NCBI GenBank assembly: GCA_965202895.1
Contig: OZ241901.1
Span: 5,084,001 to 5,148,000, forward strand
Reading direction: 5' to 3'
Origin: JAJDXW01 sp965202895
Lineage (GTDB): Bacteria > Pseudomonadota > Gammaproteobacteria > HK1
Length of the DNA: 64,000 bases
Position numbers and translations under genes: made by a program. Below the pieces are notes generated by a model. That model saw nothing but the letters and a program-made list of their open reading frames with translations, searched no databases and was not told where the DNA came from. Positions 49,444-58,587 of this stretch are shown here, one piece after another; position 1 is the first letter of the stretch, and every line of letters starts with the position of its first letter.

Positions 49444-50625
49444 TCAGGCGAGGCGGTCGAAGCGGAAGGGGGCGAGCCGCTCCGGCGCCTTCCCGCTCGT
49501 CAGCTCCTCGGCGGCGAGCCGCCCGAGGTACGGCCCGAGCGTCACCCCGCTATGGGTGACGATGACGTAGAGGCCGCGGACCCCGCTGACCGGGCCGATG
49601 ATGGTGCGGTCGTCCACGGGCACCGGCCGGACCCCGATCCGGACCGTGCACCCTCGGGCCAGCGCTTCCAGGGGCGCTCCCCCGCCGAGTCCGGGAACCA
49701 GGGCGCGCGCACGGGCGAGGAGAGCGAGCGCTCGCGCCTCCGCGTCTTCCGGCGCCTCGCTCCCGGGGTCCGCGTCCTCGGAGCCGATGCGAAGGCCGCC
49801 AGCCGGGCCGGGCCGGACGTGGAATGCGTTGTCTCCCGTGTAGAGCACGTGGCGGACGAGCCGGAAGGGCGCGGTGTCCGGGGTGTCGACGAGGAGACCG
49901 GGCCGGCGGAGGAGGAAGCGGCGGTTGCCGAGCTCCCCCGGCCGGAGCCATGCCCTGAGCAGGGTTTCGGTGCCGGGGCCGAGGGCCGCGACCACCACCG
50001 GGGCGGTGAGCCGTGCGCCGCCGGCCTCGACCCCGCGGACCGCGCCGGCTTCGTCCCGCAGCAGCCCGGCGACACGTCCCCGGCCGCCCGCGATCACCGT
50101 CCCTCCCCGCCGCCGCACCTCGTCGCAGAGGAGATCGACGGCGCGGGGAACGTCGAGCCATGCGTCGCAGAAGGCGAGAAACCCTTCCGCGCCGGGCGAC
50201 ACGGCAACGTGCGGCTCGAGCGCCCGGAGGGTGTCCGCGTCGACGGGGGTGACGGGGTAGCTCCATTCCCGCAGCCGCTCGACCTGGCGGCGCAGGGCCT
50301 GCCGGCGCTCCTCGTCGTCCGCATCGGCCCATGCGATCATCCCGGTGGGATGGAGCCCGAGGCGCGCCTCGCCGAATTCCCGCGCGAGGGTGCGGTAGTG
50401 CTCGGCTCCGCCCGCATTCAGCCGGTGGTAATCCTCCCGGTCGGCCTTGGCCGTCGCGTTGATCCAGGCGAAGCTCGCCCCGCTGGTCCCCCGCTTTCCG
50501 CCCGGCGAGGAGCCGATGGGGTCGGCGTCGAGGAGGGCGACCCGGACGTTCGCCCGGGCGAGCGCGAACGCGGCCCCGGCGCCGACGATGCCGGCCCCGG
50601 CCACGATCGCGTCGAAGCCGTTCAC
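49444..50625 (-). CDS. FAD-dependent oxidoreductase (DAO/glycine oxidase-like)
   Basis: Predicted 393-residue flavoprotein of the D-amino-acid/sarcosine oxidase-like family, oxidising an amine. The N-terminal dinucleotide fold is VAGAGIVGAGAAFALARANV with a following acidic residue in LLDADPIG. SGASFAWINATAK fits the flavin-proximal segment, and RIGVRPVPVDDRTIIGP with GLYVIVTHSGVTLGPYLG is the C-terminal FAD-binding signature of the family. The GTG at 50625 is chosen as start because it places the dinucleotide motif near the N-terminus; longer frames upstream add Pro/Ala-rich sequence. The substrate is unknown. The next gene upstream on the same strand, DUF2461, is 100 bases away. Confidence 0.85.
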   Translation of the reverse strand: MNGFDAIVAGAGIVGAGAAFALARANVRVALLDADPIGSSPGGKRGTSGASFAWINATAKADREDYHRLNAGGAEHYRTLAREFGEARLGLHPTGMIAWADADDEERRQALRRQVERLREWSYPVTPVDADTLRALEPHVAVSPGAEGFLAFCDAWLDVPRAVDLLCDEVRRRGGTVIAGGRGRVAGLLRDEAGAVRGVEAGGARLTAPVVVAALGPGTETLLRAWLRPGELGNRRFLLRRPGLLVDTPDTAPFRLVRHVLYTGDNAFHVRPGPAGGLRIGSEDADPGSEAPEDAEARALALLARARALVPGLGGGAPLEALARGCTVRIGVRPVPVDDRTIIGPVSGVRGLYVIVTHSGVTLGPYLGRLAAEELTSGKAPERLAPFRFDRLA

Positions 50626-50725
50626 CGGCCGGCGGGCGCGGCGGCGAAGGACCGGGGCCGCGGGTGCGAGCGCGGGCGCACCGGCACCGGGCGGCGCGCC
50701 GCCGGACGGCGCGTGGAGCCCCCCA

Positions 50726-51439
50726 TCAGAACGGTACGTCGAGCGCTTCGCAGAGGAATCGCACGAACCCGCCCGCATCGCGCGCCCGGGCGGCTACGAG
50801 GTCCGGGAACCCCGGCCCGAGCGCGTCCCCCGGCGGAAGCTCGTGGATGGCGATGAAGTCCTTTCGCTTGAGGTCTTCCGCGAAGGGATGGTCCTTCTCG
50901 AACCCGCGCGGAACCCGCTTGAGGCTCTCGCCGCCGAGGCGGAACCGCGCCCCGAACGCGGCGCCATCGCGGACCGCGCGCCACACGTCCGGCTCTTCGT
51001 CGATACGGGAGCGGATCATGAAGAGGGCCGCGGAATCGGGCCGCCACACCCCCGCCCCGAGGAACGCGCTCCCCGGCTCGAAATGGACGTAGAACCCCGG
51101 CGCATGGACGTCGCGGCCGAGCGCATGGCGGAACTGGATCCCCACGTTGGTCTTGTACGGCGTCTTGTCGCGCGAGAAGCGGGTGTCTCGATGGATCCGC
51201 ATCAGGGAGCCCCCCGTCTTGCGGTCGTCCGCCCGGAAGTGGGGAGAGACGGCGGCGAGGGCCGGAGCCATGGCGCGGATGAACGCACGGGCCGGCTCGC
51301 GTACCGTCTCCTCGTAGCGCTCCCGGTTCGCGGCGAACCAGGAGCGATCGTTGTTCGAGCGGAGGTCTTCCAGGAACGCCGCCAGCCCGGGCTCGAAGCC
51401 CCGGAACTCCTCCTCCCCACGTCCCCCCACGTTCCCCAT
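50726..51439 (-). CDS. DUF2461-family protein
   Basis: Predicted cytosolic protein of 237 residues. It has the whole DUF2461 pattern: LEDLRSNNDRSWFAANRERY near the start, then LMRIHRDTRFSRDKTPYKTN, which is the most conserved block, GFYVHFEPGSAFLGAGVWRP and FEKDHPFAEDLKRKDF. The biochemical function of the family is not known to me. The ATG at 51439 is taken as start; a GTG at 51451 is closer to GGGAGG but leaves almost no spacing. It is divergent from the following TRAP-type gene. Confidence 0.85.
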   Translation of the reverse strand: MGNVGGRGEEEFRGFEPGLAAFLEDLRSNNDRSWFAANRERYEETVREPARAFIRAMAPALAAVSPHFRADDRKTGGSLMRIHRDTRFSRDKTPYKTNVGIQFRHALGRDVHAPGFYVHFEPGSAFLGAGVWRPDSAALFMIRSRIDEEPDVWRAVRDGAAFGARFRLGGESLKRVPRGFEKDHPFAEDLKRKDFIAIHELPPGDALGPGFPDLVAARARDAGGFVRFLCEALDVPF

Positions 51440-51621
51440 GGTCGCTCGCACCCTCCCGGATCCGGGGCCGGTCGAGGCTCAATGTAGCAGAGGGACGGCG
51501 GCGCACGGTATCATCGGTTCGGGCGGGGAATTCGTGCCCTGCCTTCATCGACTCCAGGCTCGAAGACGACGCTCCGCCCGGGTTGGCGGAACGGGGAGAC
51601 CATGCGAGAGAGGGGTGCCGG

Positions 51622-52716
51622 ATGAAGCGCCGCCGATTCCTGGGAACGGGCGCGGCCGTCGGGGCGGCGGTGGCGGGGGCCGCCGGCTCCGCGCCGGCCG
51701 TCTCGCGGGGATTGAAGGAGCTCAAGCTCGTCACGTCGTTCACGGCCAATTTCCCGGGGCTCGGTACTTCCGCCGCTCGCGTCGCCCGGCGCATCACCGC
51801 CGCCACCGACGGCCGGGTGACCGTGCGCCTGTTCAATGCGGAGGAGCTGGTCCCCGCGTTCGAGGTGTTCGACGCCGTCTCGGACGGCACCGCGGAGATG
51901 TACTTCTCGCTGGAGTACTACTTCTCGGGACGGACCCCCGCGTTCAATTTCTTCACCTCGGTTCCGTTCGGGATGACCTGCCACGAGGCCTGGGCATGGC
52001 TCATGTACGGCGGCGGCTACGAGCTGTGGAGAGACCTCCACACCGAGTTCGGGACGGTGCCGTTCGCCGGCCCCTCCTCCGGGGTCGGGATGGGCGGATG
52101 GGCCAACCGGAAGATCGCGGGGCTCGGCGACTTCCAGGGCATGAGATTCCACATGCCCGGCCTCGGCGGAGACGTGCTGCGCGCCCTCGGGGTCGCGGCG
52201 GTCAGCCACCCCTCCACGAGGATCCTGCCGGCCCTGCGGTCCGGCGCCCTCGACGGCGCGGAGTGGTTCGGGCCGTGGCGCGACCTCCAGCTCGGGTTTC
52301 ACCGCGTGGTCAAGCACTACCACTGGCCGGGGTTCCACGAGCCGGGGACGATGGCGAGCTATGCCGTCAACAAGCGCTTCTGGGAGGGCCTCTCCGCCGC
52401 GGACCGCGAGGCCGTCACCGCCGTCCTCCAGGCCGAGGCGCACGTCCAGACCGCCGAGTACGACGGTGCGAGCCCGGCGGCGCTCGCCGCGCTCGTGTCG
52501 GAGCACGACGTCAAGCTGCACAGGTTCTCCAATCGCCTGCTCGGCAAGCTCGGGGAGGCCTCGTCCGACGTCGTCAGCGGGATCGGCGCCTCCGACCCGA
52601 CCACCCGGAAGGTCTGGGACAGCTACCGTTCGTTCCGCAGGCTGGTCGTCAAGTGGTCCGGAATCGGCCTGCAGGGCTACATGAACGCCCGGTCGCTGCC
52701 CTTCAAGTACGGGTGA
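51622..52716 (+). CDS. TRAP-type transporter periplasmic substrate-binding protein (DctP-like)
   Basis: Predicted 364-residue exported binding protein. The N-terminus MKRRRFLGTGAAVGAAVAGA is a twin-arginine signal, as usual in TRAP binding proteins of this subgroup. The mature part begins LKELKLVTSFTANFPGLGTS. Family blocks are ATDGRVTVRLFNAEELVPAF, FFTSVPFGMT, FQGMRFHMPGLGGDVLRALG with the ligand-binding arginine, and ALDGAEWFGPWRD. It should bind a carboxylate or related compound in the periplasm. The membrane subunits DctQ and DctM are not adjacent, so it is either an orphan or served by a distant transporter. The gene's TGA overlaps the GTG of the next gene. Confidence 0.88.
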   Translation: MKRRRFLGTGAAVGAAVAGAAGSAPAVSRGLKELKLVTSFTANFPGLGTSAARVARRITAATDGRVTVRLFNAEELVPAFEVFDAVSDGTAEMYFSLEYYFSGRTPAFNFFTSVPFGMTCHEAWAWLMYGGGYELWRDLHTEFGTVPFAGPSSGVGMGGWANRKIAGLGDFQGMRFHMPGLGGDVLRALGVAAVSHPSTRILPALRSGALDGAEWFGPWRDLQLGFHRVVKHYHWPGFHEPGTMASYAVNKRFWEGLSAADREAVTAVLQAEAHVQTAEYDGASPAALAALVSEHDVKLHRFSNRLLGKLGEASSDVVSGIGASDPTTRKVWDSYRSFRRLVVKWSGIGLQGYMNARSLPFKYG

Positions 52717-53897
52717 CCGGATTCGTCCCGGCCGCGAAGCGCCGGGCGATCGCGTCGGCGATCGCGGTTGCGGGCGCGCTTCTTCCGGCCGCGGCGCCGG
52801 CCCATCCCGGCGGCCTCGCGAAGGACGGGTGCCACGCTCACCGGGCGAGCGGCGCCTGCCACTGCCACCGGGAAGGAGCCGTCCGCCCCGGCTGCACGGT
52901 CGGGAGCCCGTGGGGGAAGGACGGCCGGAAAGCGGGAGTCGAGCCAGCCCCGGCGCCGGCACCGGGCCCGGCGCCGGCCTCCGTTCCGACGCCGGCGTCC
53001 CCGCCCCCGCGTTCGGCCGAGCGCCCGACGGGGGCGCGGCCCGCGCGGCCGGAATGGATCCGGATCGCGAGCTGGAACCTCAACCTGCTGCACTGGCGCA
53101 CGGGCGGCGCCCTGTGGCGCGGCGCGGTCGCCCGGAGCGAGGAGGACTACCGGGTCCTCGCCCGCTATGCCCGTGACCTCGACGCGGACGTCATCGCCTT
53201 TCAGGAGGTCAACGGGCCGCGCGCCGCGGCGAGGGTCTTCCCCGCCCGGGATTACGCCCTCCACTTCTCCGGGCGCTACGACTCCCGCTATGACGACATC
53301 TACGTCGGGTTCGCGGTGCGCAGGGGAAGGTTCGACCGGGTGGTCAGGCGCGACGAGCCGGCCCTCGGGCTCGGGGCGGGCTCCCGCTACGAGCTCCGGT
53401 GGGGGGTCGATCTCGCCGTTCGGCGCGACGGACGGACCCTTCGGCTGCTCAACGTCCATCTCAAGTCGCGCTGCTTCGCCAAGAGCCTCGACAACCCCCG
53501 CAGCCGCCACTGCCGGAAGCTCGCCCGGCAGATCGATCCCCTCGAGTCTTGGATCGACGCCCGCTGGCGCGAGGGCGCGCCCTTCGTGGTCCTCGGCGAC
53601 TTCAATCGCGCGATGGATCGGCACGGGCCGCGCGACCACCTGTGGCGCGCCCTCGACGACCGCGATCCGCCGGGATTGAAGCTCCACCGGCTGCCTTCCG
53701 GCCGGAGCCCGGCGTGCTGGCGAGGGACCTCCCGCCACCACCGCCACCCGATCGACTTCTTCGTGTTCGGGGCGCGCGCCTGGGGGCGGGTGGACGCGGC
53801 CTCCTTCCGGCAGGTCGTGTGGGCCGCCGCGGACGCCGACCCGCGGCGCGGCCTGCCGTCCGACCACTGCCCGATCACCGTCGACCTGCTCCGGTAG
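52713..53897 (+). CDS. Secreted endonuclease/exonuclease/phosphatase-family protein with N-terminal His/Cys module
   Basis: Predicted 394-residue protein. GTG start overlaps the previous stop (GTGA), implying coupled translation. A signal peptide (AIASAIAVAGALLPAAAPAH) is followed by HPGGLAKDGCHAHRASGACH, a Cys/His cluster of YHYH type often found on exported nucleases, and then a Pro/Ala linker of about 45 residues. The catalytic EEP domain follows: IASWNLNLLHWRTG, VIAFQEVNG with the metal-binding glutamate, LLNVHLKSRC, FVVLGDFNRAMDR, RHHRHPIDFFVFG and GLPSDHCPITVDL with the catalytic Asp-His. All key residues are present. DNase, RNase or phosphatase activity cannot be separated from sequence. 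Confidence 0.85.
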   Translation: MTGFVPAAKRRAIASAIAVAGALLPAAAPAHPGGLAKDGCHAHRASGACHCHREGAVRPGCTVGSPWGKDGRKAGVEPAPAPAPGPAPASVPTPASPPPRSAERPTGARPARPEWIRIASWNLNLLHWRTGGALWRGAVARSEEDYRVLARYARDLDADVIAFQEVNGPRAAARVFPARDYALHFSGRYDSRYDDIYVGFAVRRGRFDRVVRRDEPALGLGAGSRYELRWGVDLAVRRDGRTLRLLNVHLKSRCFAKSLDNPRSRHCRKLARQIDPLESWIDARWREGAPFVVLGDFNRAMDRHGPRDHLWRALDDRDPPGLKLHRLPSGRSPACWRGTSRHHRHPIDFFVFGARAWGRVDAASFRQVVWAAADADPRRGLPSDHCPITVDLLR

Positions 53898-53934
53898 GCC
53901 CCTTCTCCGCGCCGGATGGAATGCGAATGGGCGC

Positions 53935-55353
53935 TCAGGCTCCGGAATACTCCGTTTCGAGCTCGGCGATCCGGGTGCGGACCTCGCGCACGAACTCCGG
54001 GTGGCGGCGCGCCGTATCCCCCCAGAGGCCGGGCAGGCGAGCGAACTCCTCCTCGCGGCCGGGCGCGAGGAGCGGGCGGACCATCGGCAGCTTCGGGTCC
54101 ACGTAGTCGAATTCGAGACGCCCGGCCTCGAGACGCCGCAGGAAGACGTACCAGCTCGCGATGGAGGTCAGCGCCAAACGGGGCATGATCCCTCGCGCGA
54201 AGCACGCCCGGACGGTGGGCAGCAGGAATACCGGGAACTTGCTCGTACCGTCCATGGCGATCCGCGAGATCCGGTCCGCGATGGACCGGTTCATGAAGCG
54301 CCTCTTCACCGAATCGCGGTAGGCGGGGAGGTCGACCGGCGTTCCGCGATCGAGGGACGGCAGGATCTCGGTCGTCGTCAACGCATCGAAGAAAGTGTCG
54401 AGGGCCGGGTCCCGGAGCGCCGCGTCACAGGTCTCGATGCCTCGGAGCGCCGCGAGATAGGCGAGCGCGAGATGGCCGCCGTTCAGGATGCGGACCTTGG
54501 CCTCCTCGTAGGGGTGGACGTCTTCCACCAGCTCGGCCCCGGCCGTGTCGAGCTCGGGGCGCACGCCGACGAAGCGGTCGCCGATCACCCACTGCATGAA
54601 ACGCTCGCAATGGACCGTGAAATCGTCGGCGATGCCGAATCGTTCGGCCACCTCGCTCGCCTGCCGCGGCTCCGGGCGGGGGGTGATCCGGTCCACCATC
54701 GAGCAGGGGAACGACACGTGGTCGGAGACCCACGAGGCCAGCCCCGGCTCGCCGGCCGCGATCAGGTAGCACCGGAGGTTGCGCTCCAGCATCGTGCCGT
54801 TTCCGCGCAGGTTGTCGCAGCAGAGGACCGTCAGGGGCCGGCCTCCCGCGGCGCGGCGTTTCCCGAGCGCCGCCCGGAGGTAGGCGTAGATCGAGCTCTT
54901 CCCCGCGCCGTCGATCTCCGCCCGGATCTCGGGGCTGCCGAGATCGATCCGGCCGTCGTCGCCGAGGCAGTAGCCGCTCTCGGTGACCGTGGCCGACAGC
55001 AGCCGGACGCCGGGCTCGGCGACGACGTCCTCGGCCGCTTCCGCGTCCCGCGACCAGTCGAAGAACGCCTTGTGCGCCCGCACCAGGCGGAACTCCGAGC
55101 CGCCGTCCGGATCGCAGGACTTGACCACGTACTCGCCGCCGGCGGTGCGCAGCCGCGCGAGGTCCCCGGAATGGGCGGCGCGCAGGTTGACCCCGGCGAC
55201 CGCCCAATTCAGATCGCCGGTACGCTCCATCATGTCGTCGAAGTACACCGCCTGGTGGGCACGATGAAACGCGCCCACCCCGACGTGCACGACGCCGACC
55301 CGCGCGGCGTCGCGGTCGTAGCCGGTACGCAGCAAGGGCGCCTCTTGCGTCAT
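53935..55353 (-). CDS. Mannitol dehydrogenase-family polyol/hexuronate dehydrogenase
   Basis: Predicted 472-residue cytosolic NAD(P)+-dependent long-chain dehydrogenase (MtlK/UxuB/arabinitol type). The N-terminal Rossmann segment reads VGVVHVGVGAFHRAHQAVYF, a family signature. Further marks: VTESGYCLGDDGRIDL, VLCCDNLRGNGTMLERNL, VSFPCSMVDRITPRP, and VRILNGGHLALAYLAALRG containing the catalytic lysine equivalent further upstream. It is the last gene of a minus-strand cluster with a sugar-alcohol-type ABC transporter, so it most likely oxidises the imported polyol (mannitol, sorbitol or arabinitol) to a ketose. The exact substrate is not determined. Confidence 0.88.
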   Translation of the reverse strand: MTQEAPLLRTGYDRDAARVGVVHVGVGAFHRAHQAVYFDDMMERTGDLNWAVAGVNLRAAHSGDLARLRTAGGEYVVKSCDPDGGSEFRLVRAHKAFFDWSRDAEAAEDVVAEPGVRLLSATVTESGYCLGDDGRIDLGSPEIRAEIDGAGKSSIYAYLRAALGKRRAAGGRPLTVLCCDNLRGNGTMLERNLRCYLIAAGEPGLASWVSDHVSFPCSMVDRITPRPEPRQASEVAERFGIADDFTVHCERFMQWVIGDRFVGVRPELDTAGAELVEDVHPYEEAKVRILNGGHLALAYLAALRGIETCDAALRDPALDTFFDALTTTEILPSLDRGTPVDLPAYRDSVKRRFMNRSIADRISRIAMDGTSKFPVFLLPTVRACFARGIMPRLALTSIASWYVFLRRLEAGRLEFDYVDPKLPMVRPLLAPGREEEFARLPGLWGDTARRHPEFVREVRTRIAELETEYSGA

Positions 55354-55450
55354 TCGACCTCCGTCCCGCGGCTCCGTCGGCGGGCAAGCCCCCCGCGCGC
55401 CTCGTTGCGGCAGGCGCGCGGGGTCGTTCCCGGGTCCGCGGCCGGCGGGA

Positions 55451-56284
55451 TCACTTGACCGCCCCGAAGGTGAGACCCTGCACGAGCTGCCTCTGGCAGA
55501 ACCAGCCGAACACCACGATCGGGGCGCAGGAGAGGGTCGAGACCGCGGAGAGCTTTGCCCAGAACAGGCCCTCGGGGCTCGAATAGGACGCGACCAGCGC
55601 GGTCAGCGTGCCGGCATCCGAGGCGGTCAGGTTGATCGACCAGAACGCCTCGTTCCAGCACAGGATGATGCTGAGAAGCGCGGTGGACGCGATGCCTCCC
55701 CAGGTCAGCGGGAGCAGCACGTGCGCGATCTCCCGGAACGCGCCGGCGCCGTCGATCCGGGCCGCCTCCAGGATCGCGGGGGGGACTTCGCGGAAGTAGC
55801 TGAACAGCATCCAGACGACGATCGGCAGGTTGATCATCGCGAATATGATCGCGAGCACCGTGCGGGTGTCGAGCAGCCCGGCCTGCCGGGCGAGCAGGTA
55901 GACGGGCATCAGCACGCCGACCGCGGGCAGCATCTTCGTGGACAGCATCCAGAGCAGGACGTCCCTCGTGAACCGGCCGCCGTGAACCGCCATCGCATAG
56001 GCGGCGGGAATCGCGAGCGCGAGGGCGAGCGCGGTGCCGCCGAACGCGGTCACGACGGAGTTGACGGCGTAGCGGAAGTAGTCGCTCCGTTCCTGCACCA
56101 GCACGAAGTTGTCGAGCGTGGGCTCGAAGAGGACGAGGGGCGGGACCGAGATCGCCTGGAGCTCGGTCTTGAGGCTGGTCAGCATCATCCACAGGATCGG
56201 AAAGAACATGGTGAGGGCGGCCGCCCAGGCGGCCCCGGTGCGGAGCGGCAACCGAAGATTCCGTCCCGCCGTCCTGGCCTTCAT
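55451..56284 (-). CDS. Carbohydrate ABC transporter permease (MalG/SmoG-like)
   Basis: Predicted 277-residue inner-membrane protein with six hydrophobic helices. The transmembrane-domain loop motif for contact with the ATPase reads EAARIDGAGAFREIAHVLLP, the standard EAA sequence. LTMFFPILWMMLTSLKT is the first helix. It begins five bases after the other permease's stop. It forms the channel together with the upstream permease. Similar permeases serve sorbitol/mannitol uptake in alphaproteobacteria (SmoG); identity to that system is inferred from the neighbouring dehydrogenase. Confidence 0.9.
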   Translation of the reverse strand: MKARTAGRNLRLPLRTGAAWAAALTMFFPILWMMLTSLKTELQAISVPPLVLFEPTLDNFVLVQERSDYFRYAVNSVVTAFGGTALALALAIPAAYAMAVHGGRFTRDVLLWMLSTKMLPAVGVLMPVYLLARQAGLLDTRTVLAIIFAMINLPIVVWMLFSYFREVPPAILEAARIDGAGAFREIAHVLLPLTWGGIASTALLSIILCWNEAFWSINLTASDAGTLTALVASYSSPEGLFWAKLSAVSTLSCAPIVVFGWFCQRQLVQGLTFGAVK

Positions 56285-56289
56285 CGGGG

Positions 56290-57162
56290 TCACCTGACCA
56301 CCAGGCTCTTGCCGACGAGCCGGATCAGGAAGATCGCGACGACGTTGGCGAGGACGATCGCGATCACGCCGCCGGCCGAGGCGACCCCGGCGTCGAACTG
56401 GAGGAGGGCCTGGGAGAAGATGAGAAACGCGAGGTTCGTGCTGTCGAACCCCGGCCCGCCGCCGGTCGTGACGAAGATCTCGGCGAACACCGAGAGATGG
56501 AAGATCGTCTGGATCATGACGACGACCGCGATCGACCGGGCGAGGTGCGGGAGCGTCACGTAGAGGGCCTTCTGCCACCCGTTGGCGCCGTCGATCTCCG
56601 CCGCTTCGAGCTGTTCCCGATCCTGCGACTGGAGGGAGGTCATGAAGATCAGGAACGCGAACGGCGTCCACTGCCAACTGATCATCCAGATGATCGAGCC
56701 GAGGGGAAAATCGGCGAGCCAGTCCACCGGCTGAAGGCCGACCGCGCCGAAGGCGGCCGCGAACAACCCGTACACCGGGTTCATGAACATGTTCTTCCAG
56801 AGCAGGGCGTTCACCGTCGGCATGATGAAGAACGGCGAGATCAGCATGACCCGCACGATCCCGCGCCCGGGGAACCGATGGTCGACGAGGAGGGCCAGCG
56901 CGAGCCCGAGGGTGACGGTGACGGCGAGAACCGACCCGACCAGGAGCAGCGTGTTCAGGGCCGCGGGCAGGAAGGCCGGATCGGTGAGGAAGAATTCGTA
57001 ATTGGAGGCGCCGACGAAGCCGGTCCGCTCCGGGTAGAGGAGGTTGAACCGGATCGTCGAGAAGTAGAGGGTCATGCCGAGTGGAACGGCCATCCACAGG
57101 AAGAGCATGACGATGCCGGGCGCTTGCAGCATGTTCGCGAACCGGCCGCCCATCATCGGCAT
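56290..57162 (-). CDS. Carbohydrate ABC transporter permease (MalF/SmoF-like)
   Basis: Predicted 290-residue inner-membrane permease with six helices, among them PGIVMLFLWMAVPLGMTLYF and LLLVGSVLAVTVTLGLALAL. The EAA loop is EAAEIDGANGWQKALYVTLP. It pairs with the following permease gene. It lies 117 bases after the binding-protein gene, separated by a strong RNA hairpin, and five bases before the next gene. An ATP-binding subunit gene is not found between 53.9 and 58.6 kb. Confidence 0.9.
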   Translation of the reverse strand: MPMMGGRFANMLQAPGIVMLFLWMAVPLGMTLYFSTIRFNLLYPERTGFVGASNYEFFLTDPAFLPAALNTLLLVGSVLAVTVTLGLALALLVDHRFPGRGIVRVMLISPFFIMPTVNALLWKNMFMNPVYGLFAAAFGAVGLQPVDWLADFPLGSIIWMISWQWTPFAFLIFMTSLQSQDREQLEAAEIDGANGWQKALYVTLPHLARSIAVVVMIQTIFHLSVFAEIFVTTGGGPGFDSTNLAFLIFSQALLQFDAGVASAGGVIAIVLANVVAIFLIRLVGKSLVVR

Positions 57163-57190
57163 CGGATCTCCGCCGCAATCGCAGGAGGAG

Positions 57191-57218
57191 GACGGGCGGC
57201 CCGGACGGGCCGCCCGTC
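57191..57218 (-). promoter_or_regulatory. Intercistronic RNA hairpin
   Basis: A perfect 12-bp stem (GACGGGCGGCCC at 57191-57202 with its complement at 57207-57218) around four bases lies between the binding-protein and permease genes. Such stems protect or attenuate the message so that the binding protein is made in excess, as in malE-malF (inference by analogy). There is no T run after it. Confidence 0.6.
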
Positions 57219-57279
57219 CCCGAATCGGTCAACCTCCCCGGACGAGGGTCTCGTCGGGAGCGGGTGCGTCCGCTACGGG

Positions 57280-58587
57280 CTAGTAGTACCCGGCCTTCCT
57301 CATCTCCCGGTCCGCCGCGGTCTGGGCCGCGGCCAGGGCCTCCTCGACCGACACCTTGCCGGCGAGGGCCGCGCTCATCTGCTGGCCGACCGCGATCCCG
57401 ATCGCCTGGAACTCCGGGATCGCCGCGAACTGCACGCCGGTGTACGGGGTGGGGTCCTGGGTGCTGTTCGAGGGATCGGCAGAGAGGATCGCGGCCAGCT
57501 CCGCGTCGGCGAAGACCGCGGCGGCCTGGAAGCTCGGGTTGTCGTAGGTGCTCTGGCGGGTGCCGGTGGGGACCGAGCCCCATCCGTTGGTCTCCGCCAC
57601 GAGCTCGATGTACGCCTTCGACGTCGCCCATTCGATGAACTTCCGGGCGTCGTCCGCCTGCCGGGTGCCGGCCGGAACCGCGAGCGCCCACGCCCAGAGC
57701 CAGTTGGCCCCGCGATGGGTGACCGCCACCGGCGCCTGGGCGAAGGCGACCCGGTCGGCCACCTTCGACTGCCGGGGGTCGGAGATGAACGAGGCCGCGA
57801 TGGTCGCGTCGATCCACATCCCGCACTTGCCTTCGTTGAACAGGGCCAGGATCTCGTTGAAGCTGTTCGCGCTCGAACCCGGAGGGCCGTAGCTGTCGAG
57901 CAGGTCCACGTAGAAGCTGACCGCGTGATTCCACGCCGGGCTGTCGAGCTGGGGCATCCAGCTCTCGTCGAACCAGCGCGCCCCGAAGGAGTTGGCCATC
58001 GTGGTCAGGAACGCCATGTTGTCGCCCCATCCGGGCTTCCCCCGAAGGCAGATGCCGTAGACGCCGGCATCGCCATCGTGGATCGCGGCGGCCACGTCCG
58101 CGACGTGCCCCCAGGTGGGGTTGTCCGGCATGGTCATGCCGGCCGCCTCGACCAGGTCCTTGCGGTACATGATCATGGAGCTCTCGCCGTAGAACGGCGC
58201 CGCGTAGAGCTTGCCGTTCGCCGACAGCCCGCCGCGCATGGCGGGCAGGATGTCGTCCGCGTCGTAGTCGGCGCCGAATTCCAGCGCTTCGAGCCAGCCG
58301 CGCGCGCCCCAGATCGGCGCCTCGTACATGCCGATCGTCATGACGTCGAACTGGCCGCCCTTGGTGGTGACGTCGGTGGTGACGCGCTGCCTGAGCGTCC
58401 CTTCCTCGAGCGTGACCCAGTTGACGGTGATGCCGGGATTGGCCTTCTCGAAGTGGCCGGTCAGCTTCTGCATCTCGATCATGTGGCCGTTGTTGACGGT
58501 CGCGACGGTGATCTCGCCCGCCATGGCCGCCGCTCCGAGTACCGCTGCCGCGGCCCCGGCGAACGTCGCATGGAACGTCTTCTTCAT
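57280..58587 (-). CDS. ABC transporter extracellular sugar/polyol-binding protein (SmoE-like)
   Basis: Predicted 435-residue exported protein of the family 1 solute-binding type. The signal peptide is MKKTFHATFAGAAAAVLGAA with cleavage after AMA. Mature sequence starts GEITVATVNNGHMIEMQKL, with EKANPGITVNWVTLEEGTLR next, the usual start of polyol-binding proteins. Other marks are PFYGESSMIMYRKDLVEAAG and FNEGKCGMWIDATIAASF. GGAGGG is six bases before ATG 58587; the longer open frame upstream is not used. First gene of the minus-strand operon. The upstream 58588-58955 holds no gene; its promoter must lie there. Confidence 0.9.
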   Translation of the reverse strand: MKKTFHATFAGAAAAVLGAAAMAGEITVATVNNGHMIEMQKLTGHFEKANPGITVNWVTLEEGTLRQRVTTDVTTKGGQFDVMTIGMYEAPIWGARGWLEALEFGADYDADDILPAMRGGLSANGKLYAAPFYGESSMIMYRKDLVEAAGMTMPDNPTWGHVADVAAAIHDGDAGVYGICLRGKPGWGDNMAFLTTMANSFGARWFDESWMPQLDSPAWNHAVSFYVDLLDSYGPPGSSANSFNEILALFNEGKCGMWIDATIAASFISDPRQSKVADRVAFAQAPVAVTHRGANWLWAWALAVPAGTRQADDARKFIEWATSKAYIELVAETNGWGSVPTGTRQSTYDNPSFQAAAVFADAELAAILSADPSNSTQDPTPYTGVQFAAIPEFQAIGIAVGQQMSAALAGKVSVEEALAAAQTAADREMRKAGYY

